The notes under the pieces: generated by a model
The model's input: only the letters and a program-made list of their open reading frames with translations
Told to the model about the DNA's origin: nothing
Database searches by the model: none
Position numbers and translations under genes: made by a program
In this document: positions 9,582-17,650 of the stretch, piece by piece
Layout: the number at the start of each line of letters is the position of its first letter
Position numbering within the stretch: position 1 is the first letter of the stretch
DNA from: Symbiodinium natans
Taxonomy: Eukaryota > Sar > Dinophyceae > Suessiales > Symbiodiniaceae
DNA length: 64,000 bases
Direction: 5' to 3'
Assembly (NCBI GenBank): GCA_905221605.1
Contig: CAJNDS010002221.1
Location: 416,419 to 480,418, forward strand

Positions 9582-9671
9582 GTTGTGTGGTTGTCGTTTG
9601 CTGGGGGAAGCTTAACCACTGTTACGCTGCCTCTGTTGTCGTGCACCCGAGTCCCTGCTGAAAGCACCTGA
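9582..9671 (+). CDS. Candidate terminal exon
   Basis: GGCTCTGCAG|G acceptor, frame VVWLSFAGGSLTTVTLPLLS..., stop TGA at 9669-9671. Hydrophobic. Confidence 0.4.
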   Translation, partial: VVWLSFAGGSLTTVTLPLLSCTRVPAEST

Positions 9672-9689
9672 AGAAGGCCTCAAATTCGA

Positions 9690-9960
9690 GGGTTCTTAAG
9701 GGAGGGGGGGGGAGGTTCTTAAGGTGGGTAGGTATCTAGGGAACCTTAAGGAAGCTTAGGGAACCTTAGGGGGTATAGGGGGTAGTGGGGAGTATTGGAG
9801 AACTTTCGGGATTCTTAAGAATCCCGAACAAATGTGTCAGGGTTTAGGGTGCAAGCTGCGCTCGCTACGGTGGACCCTACACCCTAAACGCGAAATCCGC
9901 AACCCAGAAACACCAAGTTTCGTTGAACCCCCCTCCCTTAAGAACCCTATAACCAAAGCT
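9690..9960. repeat. Large imperfect fold-back
   Basis: GGTTCTTAAGGGAGGGG at the left is matched inverted by CCCCTCCCTTAAGAACC at about 9930-9950; GGGATTCTTAAGAATCCC lies between. Confidence 0.6.
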
Positions 9961-10053
9961 TAGCAACCTAAGCCCATTTGGGGAGTCTCAAGTGCACCCC
10001 AAATCCCCGGATAAAAGAAGGGGACTCGGGATGTTTGGGAAGTGTGGGAGGCA

Positions 10054-10175
10054 AGCCCTAAACCCTAAACCCTAAACCCTAAACCCTAAACCCTAAACCC
10101 TAAACCCTAAACCCTAAACCCTAAACCCTAAACCCTAAACCCTAAACCTAAACCCTAAACCCTAAACCCTAAACC
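10054..10175. repeat. CCCTAAA array, about 17 units
   Basis: Near-perfect heptamers with one hexamer slip (CCTAAA). Confidence 0.97.
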
Positions 10176-10406
10176 ATGTCTGGGGTCCAGGGGCTCCTAC
10201 ATCCCAAAGCCTCAAAACTGCCTCGCCAGGGCAAGGGCAAGGGGGACGATCCGGAGGCAGGGCGAGGGGCTCCAGCAGGGTTTGGGATTTTGGGGTTGGG
10301 GTTTGGGGTTTAGGGTTTAGGGTTTAGGGACCCCAAGCCCTAAACCTGAAACCATGCTGGGGTCCCCAAACTAAACCATCTGAACCTCAAAATCTAAGGC
10401 TGGCTG

Positions 10407-10538
10407 GTTCTTAGCAACCCTAAACCCTAAACCCTAAACCCTAAACCCTAAACCCTAAACCCTAAACCCTAAACCCTGTGTAATCCTTTAAGGGGTATAT
10501 ATAGGTCCCTAATTCTCTCATTCCCTACTAAGAACCAG
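10407..10538 (+). mobile_element. Family M fold-back (GT...CAG) containing a CCCTAAA array
   Basis: Starts GTTCTTAGCAACCC after GGCTG and ends CCCTACTAAGAACCAG. Arms match the family M copies at 57060 and 61487. A CCCTAAA array at 10418-10478 fills the interior. Confidence 0.65.
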
Positions 10539-10544
10539 GGGGAA

Positions 10545-10645
10545 AGGGTAGTTTCATGGGCCCTTGTGTCCCTTACCCCCTTCAAAGGGTTCTGTTTTCA
10601 AAGGGTTTGAAGGGCAAGAATACCAGGTGTGGCCCCTCCCACCAC
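10545..10645. mobile_element. Family F fold-back fragment
   Basis: Begins GGGTAGTTTCATGGGCCCTT and contains CTTACCCCCTTCAAAGGGTTCTG, diagnostic of family F. Confidence 0.6.
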
Positions 10646-10664
10646 TCCCCTTCCGAAACCTAAA

Positions 10665-10945
10665 ACCCTAAGCCCTAAACCCTCAAACTCTAAAACCCTA
10701 AAACCCCTAAACCCTCAAACCCTACAGCCTAAACCCTCAAACCCGAAGTAAACCCTCAAACCCTAAAACCCTAAGCCCTAAAATCCTAAACCCTCAAACC
10801 CCTAAACCCTAAACCCCTAAACCCTAAACCCTCAAACCCCTAAACCCTAAACCCTCAAACCCTAAAGGCCCAAACCCTAAACCCTCAAACCCCTCAACCC
10901 TAAACCCTCAAACCCCTAAACCCTCAACCCCAAACCCTAAAACGC
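10665..10945. repeat. Degenerate CCCTAAA/CCCTCAAA array
   Basis: Mixed 7- and 8-base units such as CCCTCAAA and CCCCTAAA. Confidence 0.9.
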
Positions 10946-10977
10946 TTTTCTGTCGAATGGGTCCTCTCCTGCTCCAG

Positions 10978-11037
10978 GGGCACCGGGGCTCGCCAGAGGG
11001 AATTGTCCTGTCCAATGTACCCCGCGAGGCCGCCAGG
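10978..11037 (+). CDS. Micro-exon, exactly 20 codons, phase 0-0
   Basis: CTGCTCCAG| acceptor, peptide GHRGSPEGIVLSNVPREAAR, donor GTTTAGGG at 11038. CCCTAAA array to the left and TTTAGGG array to the right. Protein-like and cleanly bounded. Confidence 0.65.
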
Positions 11038-11349
11038 GTTTAGGGCTTAGGGCCTAGGGCTTAGGGCTTAGGGTTTAGGGTTTAGGGTTTAGGGTTTAGG
11101 GTTTAGGGTTCCAGGGTTAGACTATTAGAGGACTTAGAGGACTGAGAGGGTTTACAGGTTTTTCGGAAGTTGTTTGGGTTTAGAGGACTTGTAGGGTTTA
11201 GGGGGTTGAGGGGTCAGGGTGGGGTCTAATTTTGCGTTTATGGGGTTTAGAGGGTTCAGTTCTGTCTAGGGTTTATCGGGTGCGTAGGATTTAGGGTTTT
11301 GGGTTTAGGGTGAGTTCCAAACCCCGAAGGCTGCAACCTGATCCCTCAG

Positions 11350-11475
11350 AAAAAACCTAAATCCTCAACCCTCAACCCTAAACCCTAAACCCTAAACCCT
11401 AAACCCTAAACCCTAAACCCTAAACCCTAAACCCTAAACCCTAAACCCTAAACCCTAGCCCTAAACCCTAAAGCC
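11350..11475. repeat. CCCTAAA array
   Basis: About 16 units, one CCCTAGC variant near the end. Confidence 0.95.
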
Positions 11476-11497
11476 CGTAAAGCTGCAAAACCTTCAG

Positions 11498-11565
11498 CGC
11501 CGCAGGGCTTAGAGACGAGAGAGTATCAGCCCTCCTGCTGAAAGCTAGAGGCACCTTCCTGCAGG
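11498..11565 (+). CDS. Micro-exon between opposed arrays
   Basis: ACCTTCAG| acceptor, frame AAGLRDERVSALLLKARGTF... then LQ, donor GTTTAGGG at 11566. Amphipathic helix-like. Confidence 0.6.
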
Positions 11566-12248
11566 GTTTAGGGTTTAGGGTTCAGGGTTTAGGGTTTAGG
11601 GTTTAGGTTTTAGGGTTTAGGGTATCAGGTTTCAGGGTTTAAGGTTTGGGGTTGTGGGTTTTAGGGTTTAGGGTCTAGGGTTTAGGGTTTAGGGTTTGGG
11701 GTTAGGGTTTAAGGTTTGGGGTTTGGGGTTTAGGGTCTAGGGTTAAAGCCCTCAACCCTAACACCCTCCCAAAACCCTCCCTAAAGCCCCAGGCCCTCCA
11801 CCCTCCCTAGACCCCAAACATTAAACTCCACATCCCGAACCCAAAACCTAAACCCCCAAAAACCAAAAAACCCAAAACCCTAAAATCCTAAGCCCCCAAA
11901 CCCTAAACCTTAACACCCAAAACCCTAAACCCTGAAACCTAACCCCAAAACTTAAGCTCTAAAGCCCTAAACCCTAAAACCAACCCTAAACCCTAAATCC
12001 CAAAACCATAAAAACACAAACCCGAAACCCTAAAACCCTTCAAAACCCAAACCCAAAACTCTACAACCCCTAAACCCTGAACCCTAAAACCCTCAAACCC
12101 TCAAACCCTAAACCCTCCAAAACCCCAAAATCCTGAACTCTAAACCCTAAACCCGAAACCTTAAATCCTGAAGCCTAAACCCTAAACCCTAAACCCTAAA
12201 CCCTAAACCCTAAACCCTAAACCCTAAACCCTAAACCCTAAACCCTAA
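11566..12248. repeat. Long TTTAGGG block followed by long CCCTAAA block
   Basis: TTTAGGG and variants at 11566-11740, degenerate C-rich units at 11750-12170, and clean CCCTAAA at 12175-12248. The two blocks face each other, like ends of one 700-bp intron. Confidence 0.85.
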
Positions 12249-12271
12249 AGAAACCCCAAAGCCGCCGCCAG

Positions 12272-12328
12272 CTCAACACCTTGGATGCGCTGAATCGCCA
12301 CTTCCGGCAGTTCGGGGAGGAGCACGGG
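12272..12328 (+). CDS. Micro-exon, 19 codons
   Basis: CGCCAG| acceptor, frame LNTLDALNRHFRQFGEEHG, nearly all third positions G/C, G|GC donor at 12329 leading into TTCAGGG/TTTAGGG. Confidence 0.65.
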
Positions 12329-12703
12329 GCTGGGGGTTCAGGGTTTAGGGTTTAGGGTTTAGGGTTTAGGGTTTAGGGTTTAGGGTTCAGGGTTCAGGGT
12401 TCAGGGTTCAGGGTTCAGGGATTTTAGGGTTTTTGGGTTTCGGGTTTAGGGTTTAGGGTTTCGGGTTTCGGGTTTAGGGTTCAGGGTTTTAGGGTTTAAG
12501 GGTTCAGGGTCTTAGCGTTTTAGGGGCTTTCGGAATTCAGGGTTAACAGCGTCATGGTAGCGTTTGGGGTGCAAGCCCGGAACATCCAAATGCCCGCAAG
12601 CTCGAAAAGCTCAGCAGGACGCCCTTTCCGAAGGGGATTTGCGGTTTTGGGTCGGTTCCGGGGTCTTGAGCAGTTGTTCAAGGTCTAGCATCTTTTCTTG
12701 AAC

Positions 12704-12802
12704 CCTCTCCTAAGCGAACCTTACCTAGACCCCCAAAGTATGTAAAGTAGCTGTCTTTTAGGAGTTTTGGGCCTTCTTCTACATACTTTGGGGGTCCAGG
12801 TA
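12704..12802. repeat. Fold-back, 22-bp arms
   Basis: ACCTAGACCCCCAAAGTATG and its inverted copy CATACTTTGGGGGTCCAGGT frame a 50-bp interior. Confidence 0.75.
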
Positions 12803-12981
12803 CACCAAGTATGGTGGCCCTAGACCCTGAAAAGGCAAAGGCTTGGGGTTTAGGGTTCAGGGTCTGCCGTACACCCTCAACCCTAAACCCCAAACCCTTA
12901 AAACCCTAAACCCTAAAAACCCTAAACCCTAAACCCTAAACCTTAAACCCTACTCATAAAGTGCGGGCTGCCCCTTGGCAG

Positions 12982-13026
12982 GTGTTGAAGATCACGTCGC
13001 AGGTTGCTGAGGCACGTGATGGCACG
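12982..13026 (+). CDS. Candidate exon
   Basis: CTTGGCAG|GTG acceptor, frame VLKITSQVAEARDGT, leaves near a GTGGCTTGGG donor; the same frame meets TAG at 13039. Upstream codons (HKVRAAPWQ) are also open. Confidence 0.5.
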
Positions 13027-13173
13027 TGGCTTGGGTTTTAGGGCTTCAGGGCCTCCAGGGCTGTAAACCCAGAGAAGTTCCCCCCCTTTTTTTGTTTTAA
13101 GGTTCGGCTTGTTGACAATTGTGTACCCTAAACCCTAAACCCTGAAACCTCTAGGTGCGGCCTCTGTTCTCAG

Positions 13174-13239
13174 GCCATGGGGGTGATGTTTGGGAGGTCG
13201 AGGGCCTGGGACATACTGCAGGGATTTGCTATGTCTAAG
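13174..13239 (+). CDS. Candidate exon
   Basis: TGTTCTCAG|GCC acceptor, frame AMGVMFGRSRAWDILQGFAM... then SK. A competing frame HGGDVWEVEG... ends in TAA. Confidence 0.45.
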
Positions 13240-13256
13240 TTGAGGGCTTAGGGATT

Positions 13257-13450
13257 TCGGGTTTAGGGTTTAGGGTTTAGGGACTTAGGGACTTAGGGAT
13301 TTAGGGATTTAGGGATTTAGGGATTTAGGGATTTAGGGATTTAGGGATTTAGGAATAAAGGTTTTCGGGATTTAGGGATTTAGGGATTTAGGGATTTAGG
13401 GATTTAGGGATTTAGGGATTTAGGGATTTAGGGATTTGGGATTTAGGGTC
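13257..13450. repeat. (TTTAGGGA)n octamer array
   Basis: About 20 units of TTTAGGGA, an 8-base variant of the telomeric heptamer, with a short break near 13354. Confidence 0.9.
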
Positions 13451-13940
13451 AGGGGCAAAGCTAGATTTCTTTGTTTAGGAATTAGGGTTTCGGGCTACTA
13501 GGTTTAAGGTCTCCTAGTTGGGTAGCCTTCCCTTTTTGCCCCCTTTTTGGGTTTGGGGGTTCCTCGATTACTTCCCCACGCCAACAAGGGAACCCTGGCT
13601 AGACTACGAAACACTACAAAGCTTATTGTTATTGTCGGCAATGTAAACTACTCAAAGTCTTCATTTTGACTACTGTAAATCGGCCCACACTAAACACGCA
13701 ACACGATGCTGCATTTAAGCCCAAAGCCCTAATTGCTTTACAGCGCTTTTTCTTTTCATTGAGAGTACATTGTACCTTGTGATTTTAGGGGCTCCATTCC
13801 CAAGACCTAAAAACTATATGCACTAGACCCATGAAACCCCAAACCCAAACCCTAAACCCGGAAACCTCTGCTGCAAGGTTTTCGGGTTTAGGGGTTTGGG
13901 GGCTTGGAAGATTTGAGGGTGTAAAACCTTATTAAATAAA
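13451..13940. other. Unique sequence, no sure exon
   Basis: AT-richer intron-like sequence with a few CCCTAAA units. No frame with good splice ends. Confidence 0.4.
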
Positions 13941-13941
13941 T

Positions 13942-13963
13942 AAATATATATATATATATATAT
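13942..13963. repeat. (TA)n microsatellite
   Basis: TATATA run flanked by AAATAAATAAA. Similar TA runs recur at 17622, 20719, 30647, 36447, 44918 and 61530. Confidence 0.9.
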
Positions 13964-13994
13964 GTTAAGGTTTAGGAGGTTTAGGGGGTTTAAG

Positions 13995-14092
13995 GCGTCA
14001 TGCACTGTGCGCGGGTTCGGCGGGTCGGCAAACTCCCTGCTGTGGAAGACCTTGAAATACTTCTCCTACGGGCAACATCCCCTCCAACACAG
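13995..14092 (+). CDS. Candidate exon, 32 codons
   Basis: TTTAAG|GCG acceptor, frame ASCTVRGFGGSANSLLWKTL... then KYFSYGQHPLQH, high third-position GC, donor GTTAGG at 14093. An alternative frame from an internal ATG (MHCARVRRVG...) is also open. Confidence 0.6.
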
Positions 14093-14127
14093 GTTAGGGG
14101 TAGGGTTTAGGGTTGCGCCTTCCACTG

Positions 14128-14137
14128 AGAGAGAAAG

Positions 14138-14171
<34 letters not shown>
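14128..14171. repeat. (GA)n microsatellite
   Basis: GAGAGA run. ORFs on both strands across it are artefacts of the repeat. Confidence 0.95.
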
Positions 14172-14173
<2 letters not shown>

Positions 14174-14475
14174 CGTGTACCTGCATGGGCAAATGCTTGG
14201 ACAAGAAAGGGACTCTATAGGCTCTTTAGTAGCTTCTTTCCATGCCCAAGGGCCCCTCTGCAAAGAATGTTGGGCCGAAAGCCCCGTTCGGCCCCAAAGC
14301 CCTTATGTCCGAAACAGCCACATACCGGGCATGCCAAAAAGTAGGGCTACCCCTGATATACCCGAGAATAGTATAGTGCTTAGTAGAGGAAGCCCTAAAA
14401 GGATATCCGCCCTATTCTCCGAAAGCCCACCATATAGCCAGATTTAGAAGCATCCAACAAGAAGAAACCGTCGCC
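14172..14475. other. Unique sequence with family E-like start
   Basis: GTCCGTGTACCTGCATGGGC then CTTGGAC...GACTCTATAGG recalls family E. The plus frame to 14447 is long but starts inside repeat; not accepted as coding. Confidence 0.35.
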
Positions 14476-14483
14476 TTGGGCAG

Positions 14484-14555
14484 GCTTCAAATCTATCGAG
14501 CACGAAAGCAGTATCCGACGCACTGTGCACCGCCATGCCAAACAAGTAGTCCTTG
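14484..14555 (+). CDS. Candidate exon, 24 codons
   Basis: CTTGGGCAG|G acceptor, frame FKSIEHESSIRRTVHRHAKQ... then VVL, donor G|GTCCTAAG. Basic and His-containing. Confidence 0.6.
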
Positions 14556-14567
14556 GTCCTAAGCCCT

Positions 14568-14757
14568 AAGCCCTAAACCCTAAACCCTGAAACCCCTAAA
14601 CCCCTAAACCCCTAAACCCCTAACCCCTAAACCCCTACACCCCTAAACCCCTAAGCCCCTAAACCCCTAAACCCCTAAACCCTAAACCCCTCAACCCTAA
14701 CCCTAAACCCTAAACCCTAAACCCTAAACCCTAAACCCTAAACCCTAAACCTTTGGC
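14568..14757. repeat. CCCTAAA/CCCCTAAA array
   Basis: Octamer CCCCTAAA units then about eight perfect heptamers, ending at the acceptor of the next exon. Confidence 0.95.
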
Positions 14758-14759
14758 AG

Positions 14760-14822
14760 GGCAAAGCCTTCCTCCAGTTCGCCAACCGTGCCGCAGCAGA
14801 GGCGGAGAAGCCCAAAATCTGA
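14760..14822 (+). CDS. Terminal micro-exon, 20 codons plus stop
   Basis: CCTTTGGCAG|GGC acceptor, peptide GKAFLQFANRAAAEAEKPKI, TGA at 14820-14822. Helical Ala/Glu/Lys tail typical of a protein C-terminus. Confidence 0.65.
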   Translation, partial: GKAFLQFANRAAAEAEKPKI

Positions 14823-14837
14823 GACTTGGGGGTTTGG

Positions 14838-14972
14838 GGTTAAACCCTAAACCCTAAACCCTAAACCCTAAACCCTTAACCCTTAACCCTTAACCCTTAA
14901 CCCTTAACCCTTAACCCTAAACCCTACACCCTGCTTGCTAAACGGAATCGGGCCCGACGTTTCGTGGGCGTG
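14838..14972. repeat. CCCTAAA/CCCTTAA array and following island
   Basis: Heptamers 14838-14930, then an island at 14933-14971 whose frame reads LLNGIGPDVSWAW before a TTTCGG repeat. The island may be a micro-exon. Confidence 0.55.
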
Positions 14973-14974
14973 GG

Positions 14975-15535
14975 GTTTCGGTGCCTAGGATTCCGGGCCT
15001 AGGGTCTAGGGTTCAGGCTAGGATATCGGGTTCAGGGCCAAGATTTTTCGTATTCAGAACCCAGGATTGGGGTGCGAGGCCCCGATTTTGGGGTTCAGCA
15101 CCTAAGGGAGGGTTTAGGTTCAGCCTATATGGTTCGGGGCCTAGGATCTAGGGTTCACGGGTTTTAGGGCTCGGTGCCTAGGGCCTATGCTGGCGTTCAG
15201 GCTTCAGGCCGAGATTTTAAGGTTCAGGTTCTAGGGTTTAGGGTTTAGGGTTTGGGGTTTAGGGTTTAGGGTTCAGGTTCTAGGGTTTAGGGTTTAGGGT
15301 TTATCGGGTTTAGGGTTTAGGGTTTAGGGTTTAGGGTTCAGGGTTCAGGGTTCAGGGCTCAGGGTTCAGGGCCCAGTTCAGGACCCAGCCCAGGAATTAA
15401 GGGTCCAGGGTTCAGCCTAGGATTCAGAGCCCAGATTTTAGGGCTCAGCATCTAAGGTCGTTCAGGGTTTAGGGTTTAGGGTTTAGGGTTTTGGGTTTAG
15501 GGTTTAGGGTTTAGGGTTCAGCCTAGGATTCGGGT
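14975..15535. repeat. Degenerate TTTAGGG / GGTTCAGG minisatellite
   Basis: Variants of GGTTCAGGGCCTAGGATTC alternate with clean TTTAGGG runs at 15235-15350 and 15465-15510. Confidence 0.8.
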
Positions 15536-15705
15536 TCAGGTTTATGGATTGAGTAAACTTTGCATTTTCTTATAATGTTATGGGATTCTTTGGGCGGGTG
15601 GGTTTTTGCTCGTCGCTTGCAAAGCTGCTTGACTAGTGAATGCTCGAACATGAGATGCTGAACCTAAACCCTAAACCCCAAACCCTAAGCCCGTGCAATG
15701 CGTAG

Positions 15706-15797
15706 GTTACTCTTGGGTGTCTATGGGTTGATTATTTCCTTTTCCGCCCTGCAACATTCACTCTCCGAGCTGTTGGCAAGCTTTGCCTGGGCTGGAG
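15706..15797 (+). CDS. Candidate exon, hydrophobic
   Basis: TGCGTAG|G acceptor, frame LLLGVYGLIISFSALQHSLS... with a likely membrane stretch, GT donor at 15798 (G|GTCAGCG). Open on to TAA at 15839 if not spliced. Confidence 0.55.
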
Positions 15798-15834
15798 GTC
15801 AGCGTAGTGTTAGGAAGCCTCAGAAAGCCCTCCG

Positions 15835-16053
15835 CCCCTAAACCCTAAACCCTAAACCCCAAACCCCAAACCCTAAACCCTAAACCCTAAACCCTAAACC
15901 CTAAACCCTAAACCCTAAACCCTAAACCCTAAACCCTAAACCCTAAACCCCAAACCCCAAACCCCAAACCCTAAACCCTAACCCTAAACCCTAAACCCTA
16001 AACCCTAAACCCTAACCCTAAACCCTAAACCCTAAACCCTAAACCCTAAACCC
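15835..16053. repeat. CCCTAAA array, about 30 units
   Basis: One of the longest arrays; CCCCAAA variants in the centre. Confidence 0.97.
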
Positions 16054-16060
16054 TTTACAG

Positions 16061-16180
16061 GCAGCCTTGACGGTACCCGTTCTTGACCGTCCCGACATCG
16101 CAGTGGCGGCCCCCTTGGCATTCGATGGCCTAGCCCGGCAAAGCCGCATTCTCCACATGTCCCCGACCCCAGAGCTTCCA
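16061..16180 (+). CDS. Exon, about 40 codons
   Basis: CTTTACAG|GCA acceptor, frame AALTVPVLDRPDIAVAAPLA... then FDGLARQSRILHMSP, strongly protein-like, running up to TTTAGGG repeat. End not fixed (16180-16190). Family not recognised. Confidence 0.7.
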
Positions 16181-16291
16181 CTAAAAACTTTAGGGTTTAG
16201 GATTTAGGGTTTAGAGCTTGGGTTTACCCTGAACCCTAAACCCTAAACCCTAAACCCTAAACCCTAAACCCATTTAGGGCTTGGGCTTCAG

Positions 16292-16355
16292 GAGTATCTG
16301 AAGCCGAACGAATGAACCTTGTCCTCTCAAGGCATGTCCCTTTTGAAGTCGTCGG
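16292..16355 (+). CDS. Candidate exon
   Basis: GGCTTCAG|G acceptor, frame VSEAERMNLVLSRHVPFEVV, possible GC donor at 16356. Confidence 0.55.
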
Positions 16356-16442
16356 GCTTTCGGTTTTCAGGGATTTGAGGGCTTGAGGGTGTCTAGGACC
16401 TTATTGGGTTTAGGGTTTAGGGTTTAGGGTTTAGGGCCAGGA

Positions 16443-16545
16443 ACCAGAGTAGGCCCTTGTATCCCCTTGTTGGGGTTCAGAATCCCCTCTACGCACCTTT
16501 GAACCACAATGGCTACCCTTTTTTTGCCTAGGATTACTCTTGGGT
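16443..16545. mobile_element. Family I element
   Basis: AGTAGGCCCTTGTATCCCC start and CTACCCTTTTTTTGCCTAGG end. Same signature as 43322-43401, where it behaves as an intron. Confidence 0.5.
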
Positions 16546-16585
16546 CTAGGTGTTGGTGACAGGGGTTCAGGGTTTGGTGTTTCAG

Positions 16586-16703
16586 GTGCGGAGGCTTCCA
16601 GGCGATCTGCGTGCGGAACAGACTTCAAAGCGGTGATTTCATTCCGGCGCTGGCGTACTTCGGATTGCTTTTGGGTTTCTGGCTTGACCTTGTTTTCCTT
16701 TAG
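16586..16703 (+). CDS. Candidate terminal exon with membrane segment
   Basis: GTGTTTCAG|G acceptor, frame CGGFQAICVRNRLQSGDFIP... then ALAYFGLLLGFWLDLVFL and TAG at 16701-16703. The last 18 residues would form a transmembrane helix. The minus-strand frame over 16431-16628 lacks splice-like ends. Confidence 0.6.
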
Positions 16704-16860
16704 GCTTCTCCCTATAAACCCTAAACCCGAAACTGCTCAAGGTCCTTTCCATTTAAGGTGGTTAGAGCTTCAGGCTTCGGACGCTCGAGACTAGCGATTT
16801 CAACCCTAAACCCTGGGTTTAGGGTTTAGGGTCTATAGGGTTTAGGGTTTAGGGGTTTAG

Positions 16861-17143
16861 GCCTCCAACTGTTGGGACTTGCCTACGAAACGCATGGAAT
16901 CGCACGTGCGAGTGGCTCTCAGTGTCAGTACGTGGACCGCGGCGGGAAGAAGCCTGAGATGTTTCAGAAGTCGATAACATTGATCCAGAAATTGCAGTAC
17001 CCCTCAATGAAGGAATCTTCCTTAAATCACATCTTCGGCCCGCTTTGCCAGTTTAAAGAATATCCTCAACTACATGAGCCAGCCCCCACCCACAGTATCA
17101 AGACAGCAGAAGACCCTACACACCCTGAGCCCTCGCAGCTAGA
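16861..17143 (+). CDS. Exon, 94 codons, upstream of the zinc-finger gene
   Basis: TTTAG|G acceptor. The frame contains LGLAYETHGIARASGSQCQY, KKPEMFQKSITLIQKLQYPS and HIFGPLCQFKEYPQLHEPAP, and ends at a GTTTAGGG donor (17144). It is the longest soluble-looking exon in the first 17 kb. Spliced to an acceptor at 17209 (TTTAGCAAG|) it would stay open in the frame DGPLEVHKAAGRTPKANQAA. It may therefore belong to the gene that ends at 18654. Function not recognised. Confidence 0.6.
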
Positions 17144-17204
17144 GTTTAGGGTTTAGGGTTTCGGGTTTAGGGTTTAGGGTTTAGGGTTTAGGGTTTAGGG
17201 TTTA
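17144..17204. repeat. TTTAGGG array forming a short intron
   Basis: Nine units between the exon ending at 17143 and the next coding block. Donor and acceptor motifs both occur inside the repeat, so the exact join and phase are uncertain. Confidence 0.8.
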
Positions 17205-17211
17205 GCAAGGG

Positions 17212-17571
17212 ATGGCCCCCTCGAAGTGCACAAGGCAGCCGGTCGCACGCCCAAGGCAAACCAGGCCGCCGATCGGGCCAGCAACCGGCGGGGCATCGAA
17301 CAGCAGACCATCGAGCAACTACTACGGCCAGAGACGCGTCGCGGAGCCCGCCCACGGGTACCACAGAGCTGCATGGACGGGCTACGCCGGCTACGCGCCC
17401 CCGTGCGCAGCTCCCCAGTGGCCCATGACGCAGCCAGTCAGCCCGGGAATTCTTCACAGGGCCTCTGAGCCAGCCTTGGAGCTGCCAGCGCATGCAAAGG
17501 CTGTCTTGGAGACTCACTCCCGAAACTTTAATCACCCTTGGGAATTGTTTAAAAAAAAATTGTTTGTATAA
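17212..17571 (+). CDS. Pro/Gly/Tyr-rich coding block of the zinc-finger gene
   Basis: From ATG at 17212 the frame is open for 119 codons. Its second half (YYGQRRVAEPAHGYHRAAWT..., YAGYAPPCAAPQWPMTQ...) has third positions almost all G/C and low-complexity composition typical of disordered regions. It ends AKAVLETHSRNFNHPW just before an AT-rich insertion. A second frame (17210-17468) is also open and fits the upstream exon by phase. I cannot decide which is used in the first 110 bases. Confidence 0.55.
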   Translation: MAPSKCTRQPVARPRQTRPPIGPATGGASNSRPSSNYYGQRRVAEPAHGYHRAAWTGYAGYAPPCAAPQWPMTQPVSPGILHRASEPALELPAHAKAVLETHSRNFNHPWELFKKKLFV

Positions 17572-17650
17572 AACCCAAGAGGATATTATTTTAAAATTAA
17601 GGTTGTAAGGGGATATTTGATTATATATATATATATATTTGTTATTAAGG
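17538..17650. mobile_element. AT-rich insertion, family K copy 1 (probable intron)
   Basis: CTTGGGAATTGTTT...TATAAAACCCAAGAGG...GGTTGTAAGGGGATA then a TA run. Breaks the coding frame. Closely similar to copy 2 at 17775-17870; CTTGGG and CCCAAG make a short inverted pair. Confidence 0.6.

Noticed and set aside
14066-14447. ORFs across the GA microsatellite, both strands
   Set aside because: Open through the GA/TC repeat; flanking sequence resembles family E.
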